A program made the position numbers and the translations under genes. From Ostrinia nubilalis (Eukaryota; Arthropoda; Insecta; Lepidoptera; Crambidae), in NCBI RefSeq assembly GCF_963855985.1, contig NC_087097.1, positions 5,799,001 through 5,863,000 on the forward strand: 64,000 bases of DNA, in the 5' to 3' direction. The notes beneath the pieces are model-generated. The model had not been told where the DNA came from. It did no database searches and saw nothing but the letters and a program-made list of their open reading frames with translations. Positions 45,503-55,846 of the stretch are shown here, in pieces; the first letter of the stretch is position 1; each line of letters starts with the position of its first letter.

Positions 45503-45619
45503 CGCTGAGTTGTACCACCTAGCATTGACAGTAACTATAACGATAACCGGTGTATTTGTATGGAGTTTGACAGACTTTTGACGTTTGTCAAAGTTAAAGT
45601 AAGATCGTGCAACCCAGCC
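45503..45619 (-). mobile_element. MITE family A
   Basis: GCTGAGTTGTACCACCTA to GATCGTGCAACCCAGCC; TTA follows on the right. It abuts the truncated GC-rich MITE. Confidence 0.7.
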
Positions 45620-45727
45620 TTAGGGCAGCTTAGCCTATTCAGTTTTGTAGCAAGATCACACTTATTACGATGAAGCTAAGAAAGCTACAAAAATAGCTGT
45701 TATTTCCAGCTATTAATTTATTTTCAA

Positions 45728-45766
45728 CTAGCTGACCCGATGAACATCGTACCGCTTAAAAGTATA
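45728..45766 (-). mobile_element. Helitron 3' terminus relic
   Basis: On the minus strand the segment ends CATCGGGTCAGCTAG before T, a known lepidopteran Helitron end variant. The rest is not recognisable. Confidence 0.4.
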
Positions 45767-48004
45767 TTCATCAGAAATGATGTAGGATACTAATGTTGAA
45801 GTAATGTTTTAAATTTTCTTAATCTTTCGGAGCCTATTCAATACCAATCAACAATTAATAATCGATCAAATTCCTATTTATGCATTATTAGTCCAGCTAG
45901 TCAATATAGAATTATGATCAGAGTTCCTTTTGCCATAGCAAAAATTGCGCAATAAAACAGAGTTCACCGCAACGCGACGTACATAAATATTAATTTGGTT
46001 CCTTGTGATTATTAAAAATCAATTTTGGTATTCCACGCGGTGGCCACCATGATTTATAGAGGGCGCTGGGAGCAGGAACAAGCGACGTGTGTCAGAACTA
46101 CATGAAGACGGGGCTTGAGTGCTAGCGGATTTGTTTTGTGATTTATTAATTTTTTTTTGTCACCTGTCATCCGCTTTGCAATGGAGGGAAGTCGAACCTT
46201 AATTTCGAACTCCTATGTTCTTCTGATTAATTTCGTTGCAGGTCTAATGACAGATAACTTCATAAAGTTTGTCCTATGTTTTAGTTCCACACAAAAATAT
46301 GGAGGTAATTTAAATAATTCATTTCTCAGCCATTTCTTGATGGATTTCAAAAATAACTTCACCGGCTTTTTAGTTTTGGTCTATATTTTACTCCCATTCA
46401 GTGAAATCTAATGTTTTCAACATCACGAAACTTCTCCATTGCGACATACTGATTTAAATGGTTCTCTCCATCTCTGGAACGAAATCAAGAAATTGTTATG
46501 TGCAAATTGTCTAGACGATAAATTAATACAGTAACCTTTTGCTGACTTTCGCGGTTGTGGTTTAAAATCTGTACATGGGCCGTATATTATCTGGTCAGAC
46601 TTTTCCAGCTGCTTTTTCTGACAAATGCCTTACGTTGACCGCACCGCTGCAGTTTACGAATTTCAAACTGAAATTATTTAGGGCCTTATTGATACCAAAA
46701 AAAAGACAAATAACGCTACATGACAAGCCACCAACTTACCATTAGTATACCAAGAAAATTCCCAAAGAAAAAATCAATTCTTATGTCACTAAACATAAAG
46801 ATCGAAGTTGAACGGTAAATCGGAACAAGCACAGTCCGAGGTTAATGCATGTTCGTGGTTTATTTATTTTTCTGTCCGTGCTCAGGACTACTTTGATATG
46901 TCGTGTGCCGTATCACTGGGGGTTAGGGTTTAATTTTGAATTGGAGGTAGAAGCTAGGATTGTCAGAGTCACCTACGTTACGTTTCTTTTTGTACCTGCA
47001 GGTCTACTCTGGAACGCTGTTTACGTAGTATCGGATCTGTCTGTCACCGTCGCTCATGCTGGCATCTCGCTTTGCATGAAAGGGATGAGGACATTCGAAA
47101 CTTCGGATAACGTTTTTCGGAATAACCCCTCTGTCCCGGAGGACGTGGTTCTGTTTCGTGATACGTAATGCGGCCTTCTATTTAATCGTATTATGCGACT
47201 TACAGTGACTATGGAAAGGTAACGTCGTTTAACGAGATTGATGGGAGAGTAATCAGAATTGAATTTTTTGGATATCTCTTTGCCTTTTCCTTATTTTTTA
47301 TCTTCTTCTGGTTTAGATTTATATTTCCCATTTATTAATGAAATTAAACAGCCAGTTTTTATGTTGTTTCAAAAATGCTGTCCTTATTATCTTTGATTCA
47401 TTATTGGACTATTAAATTATTAATAATAAGTAGCTCAGTAACGATAAATAACACAGTAATAAATACCCCTAGATAAGTTTATCAATGATTTGTTCTTTAG
47501 TTTATAATATTTTTTTAATAAGGACGAGACGAATAACATTTGCCTAAAGGTTTGCATCACGAATTCACGATCAGTTTTGTTGACCCCTTTATTTAATGAA
47601 TGTCATTCAACAGGTTAAAAAGTATAAAAGTTTTAATCAGAAAACCTTTCAACTCCCTCTTTCTACTAACATTAGATAAGCATATAATAAAAATGCAAAA
47701 ATCTCGAATATCTTAGTCACAAAGTAAAGTCAACGATATTAGCCCCAATGCTCGCGTTCTAAGTTTTTACGAGGGCAACTTTTAAAAGGTATCACTTAGG
47801 GGCGAACGCCCAAAGGGCATGCGTAAAGTAGGAACTTCACTCTAACTGGTAGGGCAAAAAGATTAGACATGTAAAGGCCTTTAAGGATGACACTTTAACT
47901 TGTTTTTGTAATTAGTACTTTATTCATATTTTAATTTAATACCTGTAAAATAGTCTACACATTTATTGCTTCGGTGGAAAAGGAATAAATTAGGGATGTT
48001 GTGG
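45767..48004. other. long stretch without an identified gene
   Basis: A 107-codon plus frame at 46,845-47,168 has somewhat higher GC than its surroundings but no domain or splice support. Otherwise nothing recognised. Confidence 0.3.
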
Positions 48005-48110
48005 ATACGGTTACGGATATAGGAATAATATTATACCGGTTTCGGTTACGGTTACGGACATTTTTTATTTCGGATATCCGAAAGTTTCGGTTACGGTTAC
48101 TGATATCTGT
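48005..48110 (+). repeat. degenerate CGGTTACGG repeats
   Basis: At least seven GGTTACGG or CGGTTAC steps (for example TTTCGGTTACGGTTACGG) surround a GGATATCC palindrome. Confidence 0.7.
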
Positions 48111-48784
48111 GCTTTAGAATGCAATTTTCAATAGTTGTCCAACACGGTTCATCCATGGCCACACACTTTACATCGAATAAAAAGTAATTAAAAAATTTAA
48201 ATTGATACTAGATGACATTATAAAGGTAAATCAGGCTGTTATGTATTTTTAATACAAGCATTCTGAAATAGTTTTCAGGAAAAACAACTTTTATTATAGG
48301 TACACTGCCACATGTCCTTCAGTTGTTCGAATCATGACAGGCCATAGCAATTTCTTTCAAGATACCAATCGCCATAATAACGCAATATAATCAATCAGAA
48401 TTCCATTCATGTGCCCTTATTTAGTCTCTTCGATCTTTCCATTACATTTTCCTGGAAATTTCCTGTAAGAACGTTTATATTAGATTATTGATTTTCCTAC
48501 GAAATAAATAACAAAGCACATAGGTACTCCTGGAATGTTTAATATTGAATACCTACAGTAAGTAAATTCTATGTAACGTGGTTTGTGATTGAAAACTGAA
48601 AGATTACGAGTAAGTATGTTGTCTTTCTTGGAGAAATTTTCTTTTTGAGTATTTGCCATATTTTTATTAAAGTTTGAGCAAACTCAAATACTTCATTCAA
48701 GCTTTTGCTTGACCTATTAAGCCTACCTACTTGTAATACTCGTAGTGTACAAAAATAACATTTGATTCAAGAATCCATTATTTA
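48111..48784. other. stretch without a recognisable gene
   Basis: No feature recognised. Confidence 0.35.
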
Positions 48785-48842
48785 GTAGTTATTAATATTT
48801 ATATCTTGTTTCAGGAAACAAGATATAAATATTAATAACTAC
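48785..48842. repeat. perfect 58-bp palindrome (28-bp arms, 2-base centre)
   Basis: GTAGTTATTAATATTTATAT CTTGTTTC is followed by AG and then the exact reverse complement. No transposon termini or target duplication seen. Confidence 0.9.
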
Positions 48843-49281
48843 ACAAACCAAATGTATTCCCGAAATATGTAAACACTCACGAACTAAAACTTTCGTAGAA
48901 GTTTAAATTAAATTAATAACTTGAAATTACTGGGATATTACATACTTAGTGTTAGATCTCTGAGTTTGATGTACTTAGTTGATTAATTACAAAGGTTGCT
49001 AGGTAAGTGGAGCTTTAGGCAGATATAAAAAGTCATGGAGGGCTAAGTTATGACATCAAACATTAAATTCACTTAATATGATATACTAAGTGAAATAATT
49101 AATTATATAAAGGGTAAATACGTAGTTTATGTTAGTTAAGTTCTTGTATAGTAGAGATAGAGTTGTTGAAAAATCCCTAGATCGAGATTGTTCTATTTTA
49201 GTTACATTAATCGATGATTTTATCATCTGTTGGGTCTTCACAAGTAAAACTTGTAAAATTTACAATAACTAAAGTCAGTAA
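48843..49281. other. stretch without a recognisable gene
   Basis: No feature recognised. Confidence 0.35.
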
Positions 49282-49479
49282 TCCTACTAATATTATAAAC
49301 GCGAAAGTTTGTGTAGATGTTTGTTATTCTTTCACGCAAAAACTACTGAACGGATTTTTATGAAACTTTTCAGTAGGTATTATTGTTTTTAACCCAAAAT
49401 AACATATAGATAGGCTATAATATATGACGATCTGTGACAAACTAAATTTCATGCTGGTGAAGCCGCGGGCGGAAGCTAA
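49282..49479 (+). mobile_element. Helitron (Lep1-like), short non-autonomous
   Basis: Host A then TCCTACTAATATTATAAACG, 'AAAACTACTGAACGGATTTT' and the end AAGCCGCGGGCGGAAGCTAA before T. 198 bp with both termini. Confidence 0.8.
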
Positions 49480-50027
49480 TAGATATCATAAAATACCTCT
49501 ACTGCATAATCAACTGATTTCAAACGAATTTCAGTACCGTATTATGTCATTGTTGAGAAATAAGGCTCTCAACATTTCCCGAATGATATAAAACTTATTC
49601 TCACAAATTCAGTCTTGAGGTATCTTGAAAATAATATGTCAGAAAGTCCGAGATTCCGTTGTCGCGCGAAATCCTTTGGAATATGTGATTTCGCTCACGT
49701 ACATTTCGAGTTTGACCAAAATGGTTCGGCGACAGTGAAAAATATTGTATCCTAACCTTTAGTACATTTCACAAATCATTCAGAGCCTTTCCCCATTTTT
49801 CTTTTTCAACCTTAATCGACGCCTACGGCGATCCCTTAAAGGGTTTTCAATGAATTGCATTAGACTCCGACTGGGCGAAAATAGTTCTTGTGGATTGAGT
49901 AATTTATACAAGCTTCTACATGTTACGTGTGCTATCTGTATTTGGAGAACATGGGTCGAATAGGTATTTTAAGGTAGAAAGCAAAAGGGTTATTTATTTT
50001 GAAAACATTTAAAGGGCAGCAAGGTTC
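49480..50027. other. stretch without a recognisable gene
   Basis: No feature recognised. Confidence 0.35.
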
Positions 50028-50205
50028 TGGAGTGGAGGCTACGTAGCGGAAAGCGCAGCTTAGAACGTTCACCTACAAGGTGGACCGACGACCTCATAAA
50101 GGTAGCAGGATGCAGGCCGCTACTAATCGGTCATTGTGGCAATGATTGGGGGCCTATGTTCAGCAATGGACATCCTATGGCTGAAATGATGATGATGATG
50201 AAATG
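50028..50205 (+). mobile_element. LINE 3' fragment with (ATG)n tail
   Basis: Plus-strand WTSYG-family end: 'CACCTACAAGGTGGACCGAC', GGTAGCAGGATGCAGGCCGC, CAGCAATGGACATCCTATGGCTG, then AAATGATGATGATGATG. Confidence 0.75.
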
Positions 50206-51094
50206 ATAAGAAACTAAACAAGTATAACTAAAATAGTGTTTTCGTTAAAAAGTACCTATTTAGTACTTCTGAACATAGACACGATTTTTCTATTTTAAAT
50301 GAATTTAACGTAGGTACAATTTATAAAGCAAGTCTCAAATTATGTTATGTGTAGCTTATTATGGTAAGTGAAACCACAAAGTGTTTGAAGGAAAATAGAC
50401 ATTCATGAATCAATAAAACGCGGAACATTTAGCAGTCAATTTCATGAAATGTTAAAGATTTGATGTGCTAGTGACGTGTTACATTATTTCCTGAATATCG
50501 ATATCGATAGCCATTCAACAAAATTTCTAATTCAATTAATTATTGCTTCATGATTGTGGTTACATAGGGGCCATTCCGCTATAGACGATTTCCGACATGG
50601 TTTTTTCAATCACGGTATTAGCTGTTTTTATTAATATGTATGGAAAGGAGGTAGTCTACGTTTAATAACCATATAATTTTTATGTAATTTTATAACATAC
50701 CCTCTTTTTTGACGCGTTCGAAAATATAGTCATCCGAATGATTGGTATAAATTGTGAAATCATGTCTAGCAAAACTGGCGTGAACTAATTGCTTTGGACA
50801 GTTTGAGGTTAAGTTTTACCGGCTAAACGTGAACTAACATTATTCATTAATCTTTGCGTACCAAAAACGTAAGTTTATGTTGTAATAATTACTAAAAATT
50901 ATCGACTACTAGAATACACTGTTAGCTTGTTGCACCCGCGACGCAAAATACGTAAAAGTTTACTTTTTTTAATGAACTAGAGAGCTAACGTTTCGAAACT
51001 TTACAAAAGTAAGAAGAAATCAAAACCAAACATAATGTATTATTTTTTAGGACTGTTAAGATTGTTGGGTTAAAATAATCGATGGCTAAAATTG

Positions 51095-51133
51095 GTTGCA
51101 CCCGCGACCTTGATGTGACATCGCGGGTGCAAC
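51095..51133. repeat. perfect hairpin of two GTTGCACCCGCGA copies
   Basis: 13-bp arms, exact complements, around a 13-base loop (CCTTGATGTGACA). It lies about 150 bp upstream of the element's ORF. Confidence 0.9.
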
Positions 51134-51284
51134 TTTTTTTACGTCGACATTTTTGTTTGATAAATTTTACAATTCGTTGTTTGGATTAATCTTGGACTAA
51201 TTATATATGTATATAACGGTTCGTGATATATATTTAATATGGGTGTCTATATTGTATTCTGTATTTTTTACAGAAATATCAACA

Positions 51285-51888
51285 GGTATGCAATCCAAAC
51301 TTTTCTTCCAGTTTGTAGACGCTCATAAGGTTACTATGGCGCGCACATCACTGTCTCAATTGAAATGCACATTCGTTTTGAAGTCGCCAAAACCCACCAC
51401 TAGTACAGATAGTGATTGGGACGATACCGATTTGGAACCACTTACGAATCAGAAATTACGAAACATAATTCCAAGTCCTGATCATTTAGTTGCTGATCAG
51501 AGAAAATCGTTGTTGCCACTTAGAAAGAGATTGCGCGTTTCTGATGTGTACAGTGATTCACACTGATTCAGGCAGCGAATGTATAATTGACGAAACACCA
51601 TCAACGTCTCTTCAAGTTTCAAAATTGTCACCGGAAGCGTGTCCTAAAACTTCAAATGACCAACCTACTCTCATACCGAAAAATATTTGCGCTGGTGTGT
51701 ATGTCCTGGTACAATTGCTCAGCAGAGCCGGAAAAAAAAATACTCAATATCGTTATGTGGGGTTGTGTCAAAGTGATATGGATGAAGATGGAGAAGTCAG
51801 AGTTCAATTTATGACGACGGTTGATGGCAAACGATTCACAGAAATATTTAATGACATAGCAGACGTGCAATTTGAAGACATTATATAA
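51285..51888 (+). pseudogene. frameshifted ORF inside the iterated-motif transposon
   Basis: Two frames form one protein-like sequence. The first (possible starts at 51,285 or ATG 51,336) contains 'TSTDSDWDDTDLEPLTNQKL' and 'LPLRKRLRVSDVYSDS', then stops at 51,566. The second picks up as DSGSECIIDETPSTS and runs to 51,888 with a C-terminal block 'ICAGVYVLVQLLSR', 'YRYVGLCQSDMDEDGEVRVQ', ending ADVQFEDII. The break coincides with a local duplication (TGATTCAC ACTGATTCA), which fits a frameshifting 10-bp tandem duplication. The acidic, low-complexity N-terminal part and the small beta-rich-looking C-terminal block resemble, from memory, the C-terminal tails of some insect transposon-related proteins; I cannot name the family. 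It has no catalytic motif I recognise. It may be a captured host fragment or the remnant of a DNA-binding transposon protein. Confidence 0.5.
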
Positions 51889-52509
51889 TTGATATATTAG
51901 AAGCGCCAAAGAAAACGATTGATGGAAATAATATATTTTTGGTATTTCCGTCAGGTATTGACGTGTTAAAGACTTAAATTGAAAGAAACCTAAAGAAATA
52001 TTAACAAAAAAAACGTATTTGTACCTTATAAGTAATTTCGATCTCAAATTTAATTCCTATCTACGTAAAAACCATGTTTATGTTCACTTAAATTAGACGG
52101 GTTGCACCCGCGATAATTCGGTGTTGCACCCGCGATTGATTAAAAAATTATTAAATAAATATTTACTTTAAATTTGATAAGAGTTTTTATCTTATGTTCT
52201 TTGTTACTTTATTGCGTTTCAAAATATTAGGGCAAAACATATTAAATGTATCAGAATTAACAGAATTATGTGTTTTTTGTTTCTGATCTGGAAATGATGG
52301 GCCAAATCTGTTGCACCCGCGAAGGCACTTTGAACCTTTGTCCTGGCTTTAAAAAAAAACTTTTAAATATTTTCTGAATTAATATAAAGAGAACATAATA
52401 AAATGTAGTCTTTCAAATACTAATTCTATTCAAAATGTTTTTTATTTAATGTGGATAAACTAAAACAGGCGTCTAAATGTTGCACCCGCGATAATGGAAT
52501 GGCCCATAG

Positions 52510-53330
52510 ATGTTTAGTTTTTTGTAACTTTTGTTGCCAAAAAGGTCGCAATGCTTATGAAAATGGATGTTTTTCACTGATGACTTTCAGCTTAAAGCCT
52601 ACGTAATGCTCATTTAACCGAGAAAGAAGTTAGAAGGCACTTTAGTTTGTAGTTGTAACTTTTTCTAGAAGACACTATTCTTATACTATCTTACAGGCGT
52701 TACTTACTTGCTCAGAAAATAATTTATTGTAATAGGTACCCAATAGGAAGACTTATAATATGATGAATTACCTAATATTTTTATAAATTCATGGGCTTAC
52801 TTAGCCATTGACTGCACCTTTAGTGTAGGTGTCTGATAAGTTTCAAGATAGTTACTGATCATCAGGTAGTTAAGTATCTGCAGTTTGCAGTAAAATAGCA
52901 ATTTAGTAAATGTTACGAGTACCTATTTATCAGACTTTTCAGACACCCATGAAAATGTATACCAACTAGTTTCATTCAAGGCCAAGTTTTAATTAGTTGA
53001 TTTGTTTTGCGTTTCCCAACTTGCTAAACATCGATATATTCTACCATTTGCCTGCTATTTCCCATAACTACAGGCGCAAATAGGCGCACTGCGGTCGAAC
53101 GCGCGCTCGGTGTAATCAGTTTGGTAACATCGCAGATTATGCCGTCCACACTACGTTTCGGCGCATTTATTTTATTGCGTATGTCATGTGAAATACGCTG
53201 GTATGGGTCATTTAGTATGCGGTCAGGCGCCCATAGAGCGAAATGTTCTGGTCTGGTGTTGTTGTAATGCATTGATTAATTTCATGTAATATGGGTAATA
53301 GATATGTCCTTTGATTAATGTTGATTAAAG
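52510..53330. other. stretch with an unassigned 82-codon minus frame
   Basis: The minus frame at 53,024-53,272 has raised GC but no domain I recognise. No gene is called. Confidence 0.3.
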
Positions 53331-53785
53331 TACAGTCGCGGAATGAAAAGGTTCGTCACCTTAGTGTCGGTTTTCGCTTGCACTAGGTACTGTAAGAATC
53401 AAACCTGCCAACATAACCGTGCAAGAAACATTGCTGGTAACATTTAAATAAATATGACGTTTGCTAACGAATAAGGTTTTACTTGTTTATTTTTCTATCC
53501 CATCAGCGCAATGTTACAAAATGTATTTTTTATTTATTTAATAGATAATGGCAGGTTAAACCAACAAGAAGATTTTAGTTTATCAATCATAATAATCTTC
53601 TTGCCAAGTTAAATCGTCAAACAACTTTGATCTGAATAATTTTGAACTTTACTGACGAACAGTTAAAGTTTATTTTCTTTAACTCGAGATTATTCTGTAA
53701 CATAGTTTCAAAAGGTAATATGTGCTCGCGATTCGTTGAAGGAATCAATTTGAAAACTGACGAACCTTTTCATTCCGTGACTGTA
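53331..53785. mobile_element. TA-flanked MITE family E, copy 1
   Basis: TACAGTCGCGGAATGAAAAG (then GTTCGTCA) and its inverse TGACGAACCTTTTCATTCCG TGACTGTA are the ends. About 455 bp, no transposase. TA ends fit a mariner-type element. Confidence 0.8.
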
Positions 53786-53800
53786 CATTAATGAGAATAA

Positions 53801-53814
53801 AGAGAGAGAGAGAG
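53801..53814 (+). repeat. short (AG)n run
   Basis: AGAGAGAGAGAGAG between the two family E copies. Confidence 0.9.
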
Positions 53815-53901
53815 CCCCTATAAAAGAAAGCAGTAAAGTACATACTTGAAGCTGGAAAAACTCTACAAGCTACCAGCGCGCGTCCCTTAAAAAAATGAAA
53901 G

Positions 53902-54375
53902 TACAGTCGCGGAATGAAAAGGTTCGTCACCTTAGTGTCGGTTTTCGCTTGCACTAGGTACTGTAAGAGTCAAACCTGCCAACATAACAGTGCAAGAAAC
54001 AGTGCTGCTAACATTTAAATAAATAAATGACGTTTGCTAACGAATAAGGTTTTGCTTGTTTATTTTTCTATCCCATCAGTGCAATGCAATGATGACATTG
54101 ACCAATTGAAAACACTTTTTTTTTATTTAATAGAAATAATAATGGCAGGTTGAACCAACAAGGTTTTAGTTTATCAATCATATAATCTTCTTGACAAGAT
54201 AAACCGTCAAACAACTTTGATCTGAATAATTTTGAACTTTGCTGACGAACAGTTAAAGATTATTTTCTCTAACTCGAGATTATTCTGTAACATAGTTTCA
54301 AAAGGTAATATGTTCTCGCGATTCGTTGAAGGAATCAATTTGAAAACTGACGAACCTTTTCATTCCGTGACTGTA
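53902..54375. mobile_element. TA-flanked MITE family E, copy 2
   Basis: Same termini and about 90% similar body to the copy ending 116 bp upstream, same orientation. Confidence 0.8.
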
Positions 54376-54429
54376 CATACTAACGCTACATAATAAGGTA
54401 TTTTTGCTCTGAAAAGTTTTCATTTTTCG

Positions 54430-54615
54430 GGTTGTTGTAGCGGCAAGTGCAGCGTGGGACGTCCACCCACAAGGTGGATAGATGACTTTATAAAGATTGG
54501 AGGTAGGCGTTAGATTCGCGCCGTTACCAACCGGCTAATCAGGAAGTCATTAGACGCCTATCATATGTTCAGTAGTAGACCGGAGGTCTTGTACCTGAAA
54601 GAAATGATAATCATG
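54430..54615 (+). mobile_element. LINE 3' fragment, diverged
   Basis: AGCGTGGGACGTCCACCCAC AAGGTGGA, GGCGTTAGATTCGCGCCG, TATGTTCAGTAGTAGACC and GAAATGATAATCATGATGG tail correspond to the WTSYG family with many substitutions. Confidence 0.6.
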
Positions 54616-54714
54616 ATGGTTTCTTTGTATCAACCACCTGGAAATCAAACCCTAAAACTAAGACAAGAGAATTTAACCCCTAAGCATTGTACCATACTTA
54701 TGGCGACTTAGGGA

Positions 54715-54895
54715 CTACACATCAAACAGAGAATGGGCAGCAGCGCTCTCTGAAAAACATCAATCTTTTAAACTGCGATCTCCAACCCGCCTGCCTAGCG
54801 TGGAGATTATGGCAAAACCCTCCACTATAGTGGAGGAGGCTCATAGTCCAGCAGTGGACTGTAAAGGGCTGTTGATGATGATGATGATTGTACCA
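54715..54895 (+). mobile_element. LINE 3' fragment of another subfamily, (TGA)n tail
   Basis: 'CGCCTGCCTAGCGTGGAGAT' TATGGCAAAACCCTCC, CTCATAGTCCAGCAGTGGACTG TAAAGGGCTG, then TTGATGATGATGATGATTG: a different ORF2 end with the same kind of tail. Confidence 0.65.
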
Positions 54896-54985
54896 TAAAG
54901 GCGATTGTCAGAAAAAAGGCCATAGTAATTTTTGGTTGCCAGTTTTGAAAGTAACTGAAATGCGTTATCCACTTAACCTTTCTTA

Positions 54986-55102
54986 GGCTGGGTAGCACCA
55001 TCTTACTTTAGCTTTGACAAACGTAAAAAATCTGTCAAACTCCATACAAAAACACCGGTTATCGTTATAGTTACGGTCAAAGTTAGGTGGTGCAACTCAG
55101 CC
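54986..55102 (+). mobile_element. MITE family A, TTA target duplication
   Basis: GGCTGGGTAGCACCATCTTA to GGTGGTGCAACTCAGCC with TTA at 54,983-54,985 and 55,103-55,105. Best-preserved copy in the window. Confidence 0.8.
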
Positions 55103-55105
55103 TTA

Positions 55106-55754
55106 GACAACTTCCTCTAACATCTGCTGTCCTAAATACTTGATGAGGTTAGAATCCATTGTTCTAATCTATTATCAAGCTTTTATCGACCCTTATTAGG
55201 TCACCGTTCCCGAATATATTCGTATAAGGGAATTGGGTCACGATTCAAGAACATTAAGAGAAAGCAATAAATTCAGGAACGTACTGGTGTATGAACTAAT
55301 ATTATAGAGATTTCAGCTGTAATAACTCATAATACGCATATTAAGCAACTAAAAAGGTTTTTATTTTTAACGTACCTACTATTTGTAGCTTAATATTACA
55401 GGCCATAAAAAAACCTAAATCATTAATTGTGAGAAAATAATGATTAATTCCATCGAACTAATAAAACTCAAGGGACGAATCTCGATCACACTGTGAGAAA
55501 CAAAACCTGTTTCTTCCAAACCAATTTGTATTGAACAAGATACTAACTACTGAACTTTTGAAACAACAAAAATATTTTCTTAATTACTACAACCAGGCCT
55601 GTTCATCTCATACTCCGCGAGTTTACATCGAAAACAAAACACGCACGATGGCCCACCTACAGGATACTATTCGACAAGGCCTCACATACGAGCGAACATT
55701 GACTCACGCAAGCGTATTCTTGTGTATGATGGAAGATGGAAGAAAATAAAGAAA
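55106..55754. other. stretch upstream of the THAP relic
   Basis: A 72-codon frame (55,531-55,749) runs up to the THAP relic but has no recognised domain; it could be old 5' sequence of that gene or element. Confidence 0.3.
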
Positions 55755-55846
55755 ATGGTGTACTAAATACTGTGCAGTATTTAACTGCCTAAATAATAAT
55801 AAAAACACAGAATGTACTTTTTTAAGTTGCCTCAAGACACTGAGAG
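55755..55846 (+). pseudogene. broken THAP zinc-finger first exon
   Basis: Starting at ATG 55,755 (MVY), the sequence reads across frameshifts as KYCAVFNCLNNNKNTEC and then FFKLPQDTER, ending at a GAG|GTAAAT donor (55,846/55,847). A THAP domain begins M-x(3)-C-x(2-4)-C with N after the second Cys, followed by a 'FxxFPxDxxRxxxW' block; both are visible here. A stop and at least two frame changes lie within about 90 bases, so it is not functional as it stands. The rest of the domain (C-x2-H and the AVPTIF-type end) should be in a later exon, which I cannot find nearby. Possible sources are a P-element-like transposase or a host THAP gene duplicate. Confidence 0.55.

Larger units (their letters stand above)
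50568..52505. mobile_element. unclassified DNA transposon with seven iterated 13-mers
   Basis: Ends GGGCCATTCC(GCTAT) and its inverse GGAATGGCCC, with ATAG (or CATAG) directly repeated outside (50,564-50,567; 52,506-52,509). The 13-mer GTTGCACCCGCGA occurs exactly at 50,929, 51,095, 52,101, 52,123, 52,310 and 52,479, and inverted at 51,121. The last copy touches the right terminus. The copies surround a broken ORF at 51,285-51,888. These GC-rich islands in AT-rich DNA look like binding sites for an element-encoded or cognate protein (inference). No DDE transposase was recognised, so it is probably non-autonomous. Superfamily not assigned. Confidence 0.75.

Noticed and set aside
48005..48110. 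Interstitial telomere repeat
   Set aside because: The unit is GGTTACGG-like, not TTAGG, and degenerate.
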